In this document: positions 8,676 through 16,542 of the stretch, piece after piece
Position numbering within the stretch: the first letter of the stretch is position 1
How the letters are laid out: the number at the start of each line of letters is the position of its first letter
Origin: CADEFF01 sp964569315
GTDB lineage: Bacteria > Pseudomonadota > Alphaproteobacteria > Dongiales > Dongiaceae
Direction: 5' to 3'
Assembly: GCA_964569315.1 (NCBI GenBank)
Contig: CAZMUZ010000050.1
Location: 1-25,211 of the forward strand
Length of the DNA stretch: 25,211 bases
Notes under the pieces: generated by a model
Seen by the model: the letters and a program-made list of their open reading frames with translations, nothing else
What the model was told of the DNA's origin: nothing
Databases searched by the model: none
Position numbers and translations under genes: made by a program

Positions 8676-9547
8676 GCATGGCCGCGCCGCAGTCGCCGAT
8701 CGCCCTCGAGCCGCTGCTTCGCGTCGAGCACCTCTCGATGCGGTTCGGCGGGCTCGTGGCGATCGACGATGTCTCGTTCGAAGCGCCGCATAACCAGATC
8801 ACCGCCATCATCGGCCCGAACGGCGCCGGCAAGACCACCGTCTTCAACTGCCTTACCGGCTTCTACAAGCCGACGATCGGCCGCCTTACCCTGAATGCGC
8901 CGCATGGGCGCTTCCTGCTGGAACAGATCGACGGCTTCCGGATCGCCCAGCGCGCCCGGGTCGCCCGCACCTTCCAGAACATCCGTCTCTTTGCCGGCAT
9001 GTCGGTCCTGGAGAATCTCATCGTCGCGCAGCACAACAAGCTGATGCGCGCCTCGGGCATGACGCTCGGAGGCTTGTTCGGCTTCGGCGGCTACCGCGAG
9101 GCGGAGCGGCAGGCCGTCGAGCTCGCGCGCGACTGGCTCGATCGCCTCGCGCTGACCCCGCATGCCGACGCGCCGGCCGGAAGCCTTCCCTATGGCGGGC
9201 AGCGGCGGCTCGAGATCGCGCGCGCCATGTGCATCGATCCGGTCCTGCTTTGCCTCGACGAGCCGGCCGCCGGCCTCAATGCGCGGGAGTCGCACGAGCT
9301 CAACGAGCTCCTGCTCAGGATCCGCGACGAATACAAGATCGGCGTGCTGCTGATCGAGCACGATATGAGCGTGGTGATGGAGATCTCCGATCACATCGTG
9401 GTGCTCGACTATGGCCGCAAGATCGCCGACGGCGCCCCTGCGGCGATCCGCCAGGACCCCAACGTGATCCGGGCCTATCTGGGCGAGCCGGAGCACGAGG
9501 ACCTGCCGCCCGCGGTCGCGGCCGATATCGAGAAGCGGGGCGGCTGA
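8672..9547 (+). CDS. livG: branched-chain amino acid ABC transporter ATPase LivG
   Basis: A 291-residue ATPase. The Walker A motif is GPNGAGKTT (48-56), the Q-loop region is RTFQNIRLFAGMSVLENL, the signature is LPYGGQRRLEIARAM (LivG proteins usually have Y-G-Q/G-Q in place of LSGGQ), the Walker B motif is LLCLDEPAAGLN and the switch histidine is in LLIEHDM. The C-terminal GAPAAIRQDPNVIRAYLGE is the LivG hallmark. It hydrolyses ATP on the cytoplasmic face together with LivF. The start at 8672 overlaps the livM stop by four bases; a second ATG two codons later is an alternative. The tail after YLGE is about 20 residues longer than in E. coli. Confidence 0.95.
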   Translation: MSMAAPQSPIALEPLLRVEHLSMRFGGLVAIDDVSFEAPHNQITAIIGPNGAGKTTVFNCLTGFYKPTIGRLTLNAPHGRFLLEQIDGFRIAQRARVARTFQNIRLFAGMSVLENLIVAQHNKLMRASGMTLGGLFGFGGYREAERQAVELARDWLDRLALTPHADAPAGSLPYGGQRRLEIARAMCIDPVLLCLDEPAAGLNARESHELNELLLRIRDEYKIGVLLIEHDMSVVMEISDHIVVLDYGRKIADGAPAAIRQDPNVIRAYLGEPEHEDLPPAVAADIEKRGG

Positions 9548-9548
9548 G

Positions 9549-10298
9549 ATGGCGGACTCCATGCTCAGGATCGCCGGCATCCACGCCTTCTACGGCCAGA
9601 TCGAGGCGCTGAAGGGCGTCGATCTCGAGATCAACAAGGGCGAGATCGTGACGCTGATCGGCGCCAACGGTGCCGGCAAATCGACGCTGCTCATGACGGT
9701 CTGCGGCTCGCCCACGCCGCGCGCCGGCAGCATCACCTTCGAGGGCCGCGAAATCACCCGTCTGCCGACCTACGAGATCATGCGCCTCGGGATCGCGCAG
9801 TCGCCCGAAGGCCGGCGGATCTTTCCGCGCATGACCGTCTTCGAGAATCTCCAGATGGGCGCGCTGACGGCAGATCCGGCGAAGTTCGGCAGCGATCTGG
9901 AGCGCGTCTTCGCGCTCTTTCCGATCCTGGAGAAGCGGCGCGACCAGCGCGGCGGCACGCTCTCCGGCGGCGAGCAGCAGATGCTCGCCATCGGCCGCGC
10001 CCTGATGAGCCGTCCGCGGCTCCTGCTGCTCGATGAGCCGTCGCTCGGGCTGGCGCCGCTGATCGTGAAACAGATCTTCTCCGTCATCCGCGACATCAAC
10101 CGGGAGCAGGGCGTCACCGTCTTCCTCGTCGAGCAGAACGCCTATCATGCGCTGCGGCTCGCCCATCGCGGCTACGTGCTGGTGAACGGCAAGGTTACCA
10201 TCACCGGCAGCGGCCGCGATCTGCTGGCCAATGCCGAGGTGCGCGCCGCCTACCTCGAAGGCGGCCATGGCGGCGACTTCGCGGGAGCCAAGCGATGA
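9549..10298 (+). CDS. livF: branched-chain amino acid ABC transporter ATPase LivF
   Basis: A 249-residue ATPase of typical LivF size (about 235-250). It shows IHAFYGQIEALKGVDLEI near the N terminus, Walker A GANGAGKST, the Q-loop segment IAQSPEGRRIFPRMTVFENL, signature LSGGEQQMLAIGRALM, Walker B LLLLDEPSLGLAP and the H-loop region in FLVEQNAYHALRLAHRGYVL. It partners LivG. Only one base separates it from livG, and its stop overlaps the next start as ATGA, so it sits inside a tight translationally coupled array. Confidence 0.95.
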   Translation: MADSMLRIAGIHAFYGQIEALKGVDLEINKGEIVTLIGANGAGKSTLLMTVCGSPTPRAGSITFEGREITRLPTYEIMRLGIAQSPEGRRIFPRMTVFENLQMGALTADPAKFGSDLERVFALFPILEKRRDQRGGTLSGGEQQMLAIGRALMSRPRLLLLDEPSLGLAPLIVKQIFSVIRDINREQGVTVFLVEQNAYHALRLAHRGYVLVNGKVTITGSGRDLLANAEVRAAYLEGGHGGDFAGAKR

Positions 10299-10648
10299 CC
10301 GATATCCTCGCCGTCTCCTGGCCGGTCTTCATCGGGCTCACCCTCATCCTGTTCGGCGGCGCGGCCTTCATGATGGGGCAGGCGCTGGCCGAAACCTGGC
10401 GGTCGGTGTGGCAATGCGTCGGCTACTGCCTGCTGCTGACCGTCGGGGACCGTCTCGCCGGCAACTTCCTCTTCGGCAGCGACGTGCTGTCGATCAGCGG
10501 CTATGCCACCCATTTCGGGGTGCTGGTCGCGATCACGCTTGCGGCATACCGTCTTACGCGCGTGCGCAAGATGATCACGCAATATCCGTGGTTATACGAG
10601 CGGAACGGCGCATTTTCGTGGCGGGAGATCGGTTCCGGCAATCGCTGA
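10295..10648 (+). CDS. DUF6867-like small membrane protein of the Liv operon
   Basis: A 117-residue protein with three hydrophobic segments, at about residues 5-28, 38-60 and 68-85. An Arg-rich cytosolic-type tail contains RLTRVRKMITQYPWLYERNG. I recall a conserved alphaproteobacterial family of this size and shape (DUF6867) that follows livF; the T-Q-Y-x-W-L-Y motif near the end is the feature I rely on. The function is unknown. Its start overlaps the livF stop by four bases, so its synthesis should be tied to the transporter, and an accessory, stabilising or regulatory role at the membrane is a reasonable inference. The family name comes from memory and should be confirmed. Confidence 0.75.
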   Translation: MTDILAVSWPVFIGLTLILFGGAAFMMGQALAETWRSVWQCVGYCLLLTVGDRLAGNFLFGSDVLSISGYATHFGVLVAITLAAYRLTRVRKMITQYPWLYERNGAFSWREIGSGNR

Positions 10649-10659
10649 GGCGCAGCCTG

Positions 10660-10682
10660 CCGGCCCCGGATTTCCGGGCCGG
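10660..10682 (+). other. strong hairpin after the ABC operon
   Basis: A 7-base perfect stem, CCGGCCC (10660-10666) with GGGCCGG (10676-10682), extended inward by a GG/CC pair after a single bulged C, with loop ATTT. It lies just after the DUF6867-like stop. No T-run follows, so it is more likely a 3'-end stabiliser or partial attenuator between the membrane genes and the binding-protein gene than an intrinsic terminator. Confidence 0.45.
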
Positions 10683-10717
10683 AATAGGGGCTCCGGCGCC
10701 TCCCGGCCGGAAACGAA

Positions 10718-10745
10718 TTGCCGAGGTTGTGCCACCTGATAGAAT
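10718..10745 (+). promoter_or_regulatory. candidate promoter of the binding-protein gene
   Basis: TTGCCG (10718-10723, 4 of 6), a 16-base spacer and TAGAAT (10740-10745, 5 of 6), leaving a leader of about 100 bases before the binding-protein ATG. Separate transcription would fit the excess of binding protein over permease that such systems usually need. Confidence 0.45.
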
Positions 10746-10850
10746 ATCGCCAACCCGCATCGGCGGAGACCCAAGAAGACATTCCATACAGTTTCCGGCC
10801 CAATTCCGGCATGCCCATGCGGAGCTCGAGTGTGCAACAGGGAGAATCCC

Positions 10851-11960
10851 ATGCGTAAGCTCACGATACCGCTGCTCGCCGCCCTTGCGGTGGCGTTCAG
10901 CGTCGCGACGGCGAAAGCCGACATCACCATTGCGGTGGCCGGCCCGATCACCGGCGACCTCGCGGAGTTCGGTGCGCAGATGAAGCGCGGCGCCGAGAAG
11001 GCCGTGGCCGACATCAACAAGGCGGGTGGCGTGCTCGGCGAGCAGCTCGCGCTCGAGACGGGCGACGATCAGTGCGATCCGAAGCAGGCGGTGAACGTCG
11101 CCAACGACCTCGCTTCCAAAGGCGTCGTGTTCGTGGCCGGCCACTTCTGCTCCGGCTCCTCGATCCCGGCCTCGGCGGTCTATCAGGAAGAGGGCATCCT
11201 GCAGATCTCGCCGGCTTCGACCAACCCGGCCTTCACGGAAGACGCGGCTGCCAGCGGCTGGACGACGGTGTTCCGCACCTGCGGTCGCGATGACCAGCAG
11301 GGCGATTTCGCCGGCGCCTGGATCGCCGAGCATTTCAAGGGCAAGAACATCGCCATCGTCGACGACAAGTCGGCCTACGGCAAAGGTCTCGCCGACCTCA
11401 CGCGCGAATCGCTCCATGCGGCGGGCACGAACGAAGTGCTGTCGGAAAGCATCACTGCCGGCGAGCAGGACTACACGGCGCTCGTCAGCAAGCTCAAGGA
11501 CGCCAAGGTCGACGTGATCTATTTCGGCGGCTATCACCCGGAAGCGGCGCTCATCGTCAAGCAGGCACGCGAGCAGGGCCTGACGGCGAACCTTCTCTCG
11601 GGCGATTCGCTGAACACGCTCGAGTTCGCGACGCTCGCCGGCGCTGCCGCCGACGGCGTGATGTTCACCAACGCGGCGGAAGCCCGCAACTTGCCGAGTG
11701 CTGCCAAGGCGGTGGAAGAGTTCCGCGCCGAAGGCTTCGAGCCGGAAGGCTACACCCTCTCGACCTATGCGGCGATCCAGGTCTGGGCGCAGGCCGTTGC
11801 CAAGGCCGGCACCACCGACTCCGCGAAAGTCGCCGAGGCCATCCGTAGCCAGAGCTGGGATACGGTGATCGGCACCCTCGGCTTCGACGAGAAGGGCGAC
11901 CTCACCGCGGCCACCTATGTGTGGTACGTGTTCAAGGACGGCAACTACTCGCAGATGTAG
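10851..11960 (+). CDS. LivJ/LivK-type periplasmic amino-acid-binding protein
   Basis: A 369-residue type I periplasmic binding protein. Residues 1-23 form a signal peptide ending AKA before DITIAVAGPITGDLAEFG, the characteristic mature N terminus. Other family segments are GAEKAVADINKAGGVLGEQL, DDQCDPKQAVNVANDL, GHFCSGSSIPAS with the ligand-contacting Ser-rich loop, GILQISPASTNPAFTE, FRTCGRDDQQG, DDKSAYGKGL and YFGGYHPEAALIVKQA. The two cysteines match the disulfide of LivJ/LivK. It captures the substrate for the upstream permease; a branched-chain amino acid is the family default, but the ligand is not proven. AGGGAG (10839-10844) six bases before ATG 10851 fixes the start over an earlier ATG at 10830. 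An intrinsic terminator follows. Confidence 0.93.
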   Translation: MRKLTIPLLAALAVAFSVATAKADITIAVAGPITGDLAEFGAQMKRGAEKAVADINKAGGVLGEQLALETGDDQCDPKQAVNVANDLASKGVVFVAGHFCSGSSIPASAVYQEEGILQISPASTNPAFTEDAAASGWTTVFRTCGRDDQQGDFAGAWIAEHFKGKNIAIVDDKSAYGKGLADLTRESLHAAGTNEVLSESITAGEQDYTALVSKLKDAKVDVIYFGGYHPEAALIVKQAREQGLTANLLSGDSLNTLEFATLAGAAADGVMFTNAAEARNLPSAAKAVEEFRAEGFEPEGYTLSTYAAIQVWAQAVAKAGTTDSAKVAEAIRSQSWDTVIGTLGFDEKGDLTAATYVWYVFKDGNYSQM

Positions 11961-11990
11961 TTTCCGCGCTCCTTCGGGGGCCGCAGGATC

Positions 11991-12029
11991 GGCCCGGCGC
12001 GGGGAAGCTCGCGCCGGGCCTTTCTTTTT
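11991..12029 (+). terminator. intrinsic terminator after the binding-protein gene
   Basis: A perfect 10-base stem, GGCCCGGCGC (11991-12000) and GCGCCGGGCC (12011-12020), with a 10-base GGGGAAGCTC loop, followed directly by TTTCTTTTT (12021-12029). It is a textbook rho-independent terminator and the clearest in the window. It closes the transporter cluster 30 bases after the stop codon. Confidence 0.92.
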
Positions 12030-12104
12030 GAGAATCATCGCAACAAACGGGTGGCGTTGTCGGGCCGAAAGCGCGAGGCTCGGTCGCCCGGAAACCCTCT
12101 GCCT

Positions 12105-13043
12105 ATGACCGTCATCAATCGCACCATGGGCCCGCTCGAATGGGCCCTGCTGCTGACCCTCTCCGTGCTCTGGGGCGCCTCCTTCTTTTTTGGCCAGGTA
12201 GCGCTTGCGGAGCTGCGGCCCTTCACCGTCGCCTTGGCGCGGGTGGCAATTGCCGCGCTCGTGCTCAATCTTCTGGTCAGGCTCTCGGGCCTTCGGATGC
12301 CGCGAACCCTTGCGGAATGGCGGCGGCTCTTCGCTATGGGCGCGCTCAACAACGCCATCCCCTTCAGCCTGCTGCTCTGGGGCCAGACGCAGATCTCGAG
12401 CAGCCTCGCCTCGATCCTGAACGCGACGGCGCCGCTCTTCACCGTGCTGCTGGCCGACCGGCTGACGGCCGACGAGAAGCTGACGCCGCTCCGCCTCATG
12501 GGCGTCGTGGCGGGGCTCGCCGGCGTCATCGTGATGATCGGCCCTTCGGCGATGCGGGACCTCGGCGGTCATCTCATGGCGGAGCTCGTCACGCTCGGCG
12601 CGCCCATCGCCTATGCCTGCGCCAGCATTTATGGCCGGCGTTTTCGCAACGATCCGCCGCTGGTGACGGCGGCGGGGCAGGTGACCGCGAGCACGCTGCT
12701 CCTCCTTCCGATCATGCTGGTCTTCGACCGGCCCTGGACGCTCGTCATGCCCTCCGGCGCCACCCTCGCCGCGCTCGTCGGGCTCGCCCTCCTCAGCACG
12801 GCGCTCGCCTATGTGATCTTCTTCCGCATCCTCGCGACCGCCGGCTCGACCAATCTCCAGCTCGTCACCTTCCTCATCCCGGTGAGCGCCCTTCTGTTCG
12901 GCATGGGGATCCTGGGCGAGCGTCTCGCGCCCGAGCATTTCGCCGGCATGGCTTTGATCGGCCTCGGCCTCGCCTTCATCGATGGACGGCTGTGGCGAAA
13001 GCTGCGCGGCCGATCGGCCGACTGCAACGGCCGCAGTACTTGA
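12105..13043 (+). CDS. EamA/DMT-family transporter
   Basis: A 312-residue integral membrane protein with about ten hydrophobic segments in two repeated EamA halves. The first half starts EWALLLTLSVLWGASFFFGQ and includes RVAIAALVLNLLVRL, NNAIPFSLLLWGQTQISSSL and ASILNATAPLFTVLLA. The second half includes LGAPIAYACASIYGRRF, ALLSTALAYVIFFRILATAG and FLIPVSALLFGMGILGERL. The proteins transport small metabolites, often exporting amino acids or nucleotides; the substrate cannot be told. I take ATG 12105 (MTVINRTMGPLEW) as the start; ATG 12126 is possible, and the upstream in-frame ATG at 12051 adds a basic stretch of poor quality. It stands alone after the transporter terminator and is convergent with the pirin gene, 20 bases away. 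Confidence 0.88.
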   Translation: MTVINRTMGPLEWALLLTLSVLWGASFFFGQVALAELRPFTVALARVAIAALVLNLLVRLSGLRMPRTLAEWRRLFAMGALNNAIPFSLLLWGQTQISSSLASILNATAPLFTVLLADRLTADEKLTPLRLMGVVAGLAGVIVMIGPSAMRDLGGHLMAELVTLGAPIAYACASIYGRRFRNDPPLVTAAGQVTASTLLLLPIMLVFDRPWTLVMPSGATLAALVGLALLSTALAYVIFFRILATAGSTNLQLVTFLIPVSALLFGMGILGERLAPEHFAGMALIGLGLAFIDGRLWRKLRGRSADCNGRST

Positions 13044-13063
13044 CGACCGTCAGAGAACGTACG

Positions 13064-13975
13064 TCAGGGTCCGTCGGGAAGCGGAATGAATTCCGGATCG
13101 CCTGGCACCTCGACGCCGAAGCGGTCGCGCTGCCAATCCCGCTTCGCCTGTTCGATGCGTTCCTTGCGGCTCGAGACGAAGTTCCACCAGATGTGACGCG
13201 GTCCGTCCATCGGCTCGCCGCCGACCAGCGCGAGCCGGACCGGCGTCCGGGCGGCGACCACGATCCGATGACCCGGCGCGAAAACCAGTAGCTGCGGCGG
13301 GCTGTAGGAAACGCCGTCGATCTCGACATCGCCTTCGAGGAGATAGGCGGCGCGCTCCTCGTAATCCGCGTCGAGCTCGAGGCGCGTTCCCGCATCGAGT
13401 GCGACATCGACGAAGAAGAGCGGCGAGAGCGTCGCGACCGGCGAGGCTTTCCCGAAAGCGCTGCCCGCGATCACGCGGGCGCGCAGCCCCGCACCCTCGA
13501 TGCGCGGGAGCTCGGCCTGTCCGTGATGGGCGAAGCCGGGCGCGGCCTCCTCCTTGTCCTGCGGCAGGGCGGCCCAGAGCTGCAGCCCGTAGAGCTCATG
13601 CGGGCGGCGGCGGACCTCTCGGTCGGTGCGCTCGGAATGGACGATGCCGCGGCCCGCCGTCATCCAGTTCACATCGCCCGGATGGATCGGCTGGACGGAC
13701 TCCAGGCTGTCGCGATGCAGGATCGATCCGCGGAAGAGATAGGTGACGGTGGCGAGCCCTATATGCGGATGCGGCCGCACGTCGATGCCTTGGCCGCCCT
13801 CGAAACGGACCGGCCCTATCTGGTCGAGAAACACGAAGGGGCCGACCATCCGTCGCTGGATCGAAGGCAGAACGCGCCGGACCTCGAAGCCGCCAAGATC
13901 GCGCGTCCGGGGCACCACGACCATCTCGACCGGGCCGGCGGGCGAGGCGAGCGGATCGTCAAGCGATGGGGTCAT
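13064..13975 (-). CDS. pirin family protein
   Basis: A 303-residue bicupin. The N-terminal cupin has VRPHPHIGLATVTYLFRG, HRDSLES, PGDVNWMTAGRGIVHSERT and ELYGLQLWAALP, with the three His and one Glu that bind the metal in pirins. The C-terminal cupin half contains FFVDVALDAGTRLEL, YLLEGDVEIDG and LVFAPGHRIVV, followed by the family ending GPRHIWWNFVSSRKERIEQA and FGVEVPGDPEFIPLP. Bacterial pirins are cytoplasmic and include quercetin dioxygenases and stress- or metabolism-linked proteins; the substrate is unknown. ATG 13975 has GGAG six bases upstream, whereas ATG 13981 has none at usable spacing, so I prefer 13975. A -10-like TAGAAT lies on the minus strand at 14001-13996. Confidence 0.92.
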   Translation of the reverse strand: MTPSLDDPLASPAGPVEMVVVPRTRDLGGFEVRRVLPSIQRRMVGPFVFLDQIGPVRFEGGQGIDVRPHPHIGLATVTYLFRGSILHRDSLESVQPIHPGDVNWMTAGRGIVHSERTDREVRRRPHELYGLQLWAALPQDKEEAAPGFAHHGQAELPRIEGAGLRARVIAGSAFGKASPVATLSPLFFVDVALDAGTRLELDADYEERAAYLLEGDVEIDGVSYSPPQLLVFAPGHRIVVAARTPVRLALVGGEPMDGPRHIWWNFVSSRKERIEQAKRDWQRDRFGVEVPGDPEFIPLPDGP

Positions 13976-14219
13976 GGGCATCTCCGGGGTCGCGGATTCT
14001 AAATTTCGTTAACCTTAGATCGGCGCGCTTCGCTAAGCACCGAGCTTTCGCCAGGGCAGGGAGCCAAGGCGCGGGGATAGCCAAACGGCGGCCCCAGGCC
14101 CGGCAGTCCTGCCGGCGGCATATTGGGCCTTCCGCGATCCCTTGTGGCGCCTTGGTTTGCCTTCGCCAGATGTGGTAAGTGATCCCTCCGCGCCGTCTCT
14201 CACATTCAGAGCCCCCGCC

Positions 14220-14654
14220 ATGCTGGTCGAAACCATCGCCATCGCCGCCGATCATGCCGGTTTCGAGCTCAAGGAGAGCCTGAAGGCGGTGCTCCAGGCG
14301 CACGGCTTGACGGCGCTCGATCTCGGCACGGCGAGCAAGGATTCCGTCGACTATCCGGATTTCGCCGATCGCCTTGCCGGCGCCTTGAAGGATGGCCGCG
14401 CCACGCGCGGCGTGCTCGTCTGCGGCACCGGGATCGGCATCGCCATCGCGGCGAACCGGCACCGGCATGTGCGCGCGGCGGTCTGCCACGATGCCACCAG
14501 CGCGCGGCTCAGCCGTCTCCACAACAACGCCAACGTGCTGGCGCTCGGCGCGCGGCTTGTCGGTCCCGAGGTGGCGAGGGATTGCCTCGAGACATTCCTC
14601 GCCACGGCTTTCGAAGGCGGGCGCCATGAGCGGCGCGTCGCCAAAATGTCCTGA
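14220..14654 (+). CDS. rpiB: ribose-5-phosphate isomerase B
   Basis: A 144-residue RpiB/LacA-family isomerase that interconverts ribose 5-phosphate and ribulose 5-phosphate in the cytoplasm. It starts MLVETIAIAADHAGFELKES, with the phosphate-binding Asp-His pair at 11-12, and continues DLGTASKDSVDYPDFA, the active-site VLVCGTGIGIAIAANR (Cys 68), AAVCHDATSARLSRLHNNAN (His 101) and VLALGARLVG. The frame is open from 14142, but homology to the family N terminus places the start at 14220; no good Shine-Dalgarno sequence is visible. glyA follows after 30 bases, a common alphaproteobacterial arrangement, so the two are probably co-transcribed. In the 244 bases before it I see no convincing promoter. 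Confidence 0.94.
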   Translation: MLVETIAIAADHAGFELKESLKAVLQAHGLTALDLGTASKDSVDYPDFADRLAGALKDGRATRGVLVCGTGIGIAIAANRHRHVRAAVCHDATSARLSRLHNNANVLALGARLVGPEVARDCLETFLATAFEGGRHERRVAKMS

Positions 14655-14684
14655 CGATTCACAAGAAGAAAAAGGGCCACGACG

Positions 14685-15989
14685 ATGTCTCCCGCCGACG
14701 ACACCGGCCAGATTCCCGGATTTTTCACCATGTCGCTCGCCGAGCGCGACCCCGACCTCTATCGCGCCATCGGCCAGGAGCTGTCGCGCCAACAGGATCA
14801 GATCGAGCTGATCGCCTCGGAGAACATCGTCTCGGCGGCCGTGCTCGAGGCGCAGGGCACGGTGCTGACGAACAAATATGCCGAGGGCTATCCGGGCAGG
14901 CGGTATTACGGCGGTTGCGAGTTCGTCGACGTCGCCGAGAGCCTTGCCATCGAGCGGGCGAAGAAGCTGTTCGGCTGCGCCTTCGCCAACGTGCAGCCCC
15001 ACTCCGGCGCGCAGGCGAACCAGGCGGTATTCTTCGCGCTGCTGCAGCCGGGCGACACCTTCATGGGCCTCAACCTCGCCGCGGGCGGGCATCTTACCCA
15101 CGGCTCGCCGGTGAACCAGTCCGGCAAGTGGTTCAAGGTCGCGCCCTATACGGTGCGGCAGAGCGACCAGCGCATCGACATGGACGAAGTCGAGAAGCTC
15201 GCCAGGGAGGCGCGGCCGAAGCTAATCCTTGCCGGCGGCTCCGCCTATCCGCGCTTCTGGGATTTCGAACGGTTCCGCAAGATCGCCGATTCGATCGGCG
15301 CCTACTTCATGGTGGATATGGCGCATTTCGCCGGGCTCGTCGCCGGCGCCGCTCACCCGAGCCCGCTGCCGCACGCCCATATCGTCACCACCACCACGCA
15401 CAAGACGCTGCGCGGGCCTCGCGGCGGCATGATCCTTTCGAATGACGAGGATATCGGGAAGAAGATCAATTCGGCCGTCTTTCCGGGCCTGCAGGGAGGC
15501 CCGCTCATGCATGTTATCGCAGCGAAGGCGGTCTGCTTCGGCGAGGCGCTCCGGCCCGAGTTCAAGCAATATGCGGCGTCGGTGGTCGAGAATGCCAAGG
15601 CGCTCGCCGCGACGCTGGTCGACGAAGGTCTCGCCATCACCACCGGCGGCACCGACAACCACATGATGCTGGTCGATCTCCGGCCGAAGAAGCTCACCGG
15701 CAAGGCGGCCGAAGCGAGCCTCGAACATGCCGGCATGACCTGCAACAAGAACGGCATCCCGTACGACACCGAGAAGCCGGCGATCACCTCGGGCGTGCGG
15801 CTCGGCTCGCCGGCGGCGACGACGCGCGGCTTCGGCACGGCCGAGTTCCGCACGGTCGGCAAGATGATCGGGCGGGTCCTCGATGGCCTCGTCGCCAATC
15901 CGAACGACAACGGCAAGATCGAACGGGCAGTGCGGGCAGAGGTGCAGGACCTCTGCCGGCGCTTCCCGGTCTATCCCGGCCGGCGCTGA
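14685..15989 (+). CDS. glyA: serine hydroxymethyltransferase
   Basis: A 434-residue PLP enzyme that interconverts serine and glycine with tetrahydrofolate as one-carbon carrier, supplying one-carbon units in the cytosol. Hallmarks are LIASENIVSAAVLEAQGTVL, NKYAEGYPGRRYYGGCEFVD, NVQPHSGAQANQAVFFALL, the VDMAHFAGLVAG stretch, and TTTTHKTLRGPRGG with the Schiff-base lysine at about 240. TSGVRLGSPAATTRGFG is near the C terminus. The length is slightly above the usual 415-430. ATG 14685 is taken as start, with AAAGGG upstream; ATG 14730 (MSLAERDPD) is nearer the E. coli N terminus and possible. nrdR follows 36 bases downstream. Confidence 0.96.
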   Translation: MSPADDTGQIPGFFTMSLAERDPDLYRAIGQELSRQQDQIELIASENIVSAAVLEAQGTVLTNKYAEGYPGRRYYGGCEFVDVAESLAIERAKKLFGCAFANVQPHSGAQANQAVFFALLQPGDTFMGLNLAAGGHLTHGSPVNQSGKWFKVAPYTVRQSDQRIDMDEVEKLAREARPKLILAGGSAYPRFWDFERFRKIADSIGAYFMVDMAHFAGLVAGAAHPSPLPHAHIVTTTTHKTLRGPRGGMILSNDEDIGKKINSAVFPGLQGGPLMHVIAAKAVCFGEALRPEFKQYAASVVENAKALAATLVDEGLAITTGGTDNHMMLVDLRPKKLTGKAAEASLEHAGMTCNKNGIPYDTEKPAITSGVRLGSPAATTRGFGTAEFRTVGKMIGRVLDGLVANPNDNGKIERAVRAEVQDLCRRFPVYPGRR

Positions 15990-16025
15990 CCGATGTGACG
16001 GCTCTGGAGCCGGAAGGGGAAAACC

Positions 16026-16481
16026 ATGCGCTGTCCGTTCTGCGGAACCGAGGATACCCAGGTAAAGGACTCCCGGCCCACCGAGGACAACTCGGCGATC
16101 CGCCGCCGCCGCCAATGTCCGAATTGCGGCGCGCGCTTCACCACCTTCGAGCGCGTGCAGCTTCGCGAGCTTACGGTGGTGAAAACGACGGGGCAGCGCG
16201 AGCCCTTCGATCGCGACAAGCTGATGCGCTCCATGTCGCTCGCGCTCCGCAAGCGGCCGGTCGATCCCGAGCGGATCGAGCGGGTGGTGAATTCCATCGT
16301 GCGCCGCCTCGAAAGCTCGGGCGAAAGCGACATTCCGACCAAGGTAATCGGCGAGATGGCGATGGAAGCGCTCCGCAGCCTCGATCAGGTCGCCTTCGTT
16401 CGCTTCGCGTCGGTCTATCGCAATTTCCGCGAGGCGAAGGATTTCGAGGAATTCGTCGGCCGGCTCGGCGAGGCCGAGTAG
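16026..16481 (+). CDS. nrdR: transcriptional repressor NrdR
   Basis: A 151-residue protein with the complete NrdR layout. The N-terminal zinc ribbon has CPFC (Cys 3 and 6) and CPNC (Cys 31 and 34) with DSRP and RRRRQCPNCGARFTTFERV, followed by an ATP-cone domain (about 47-137) including VVKTTGQREPFDRDKL and VAFVRFASVYRNFRE. NrdR senses dATP/ATP and represses ribonucleotide reductase genes by binding NrdR boxes; none of those genes is in this window. AAGGGG a few bases before the ATG is a good Shine-Dalgarno sequence. The glyA-nrdR-ribD order is widespread in alphaproteobacteria and beyond. Confidence 0.97.
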   Translation: MRCPFCGTEDTQVKDSRPTEDNSAIRRRRQCPNCGARFTTFERVQLRELTVVKTTGQREPFDRDKLMRSMSLALRKRPVDPERIERVVNSIVRRLESSGESDIPTKVIGEMAMEALRSLDQVAFVRFASVYRNFREAKDFEEFVGRLGEAE

Positions 16482-16542
16482 CCACCCGCCCCGCGCGGCG
16501 GCCGAGATCTTCGCGCGACCGCGAGGCTGAAAGGCCGATGGC

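Noticed and set aside
12008..12110. Upstream ATG (12051) for the EamA transporter
   Set aside because: It adds a short basic stretch unlike the family N terminus and begins soon after the terminator; ATG 12105 gives a normal first membrane segment.
10575..12938. Minus-strand open frame of 787 codons opposite the binding protein and EamA genes
   Set aside because: It crosses two genes and a strong terminator on the other strand and has antisense-like composition.
14010..14020. TTAA half-site before rpiB/pirin as another CtrA box
   Set aside because: The second half-site at seven-base spacing is absent on both strands.
16482..16542. FMN riboswitch before ribD
   Set aside because: Only 61 bases are available, and none of the conserved RFN-element segments is visible.
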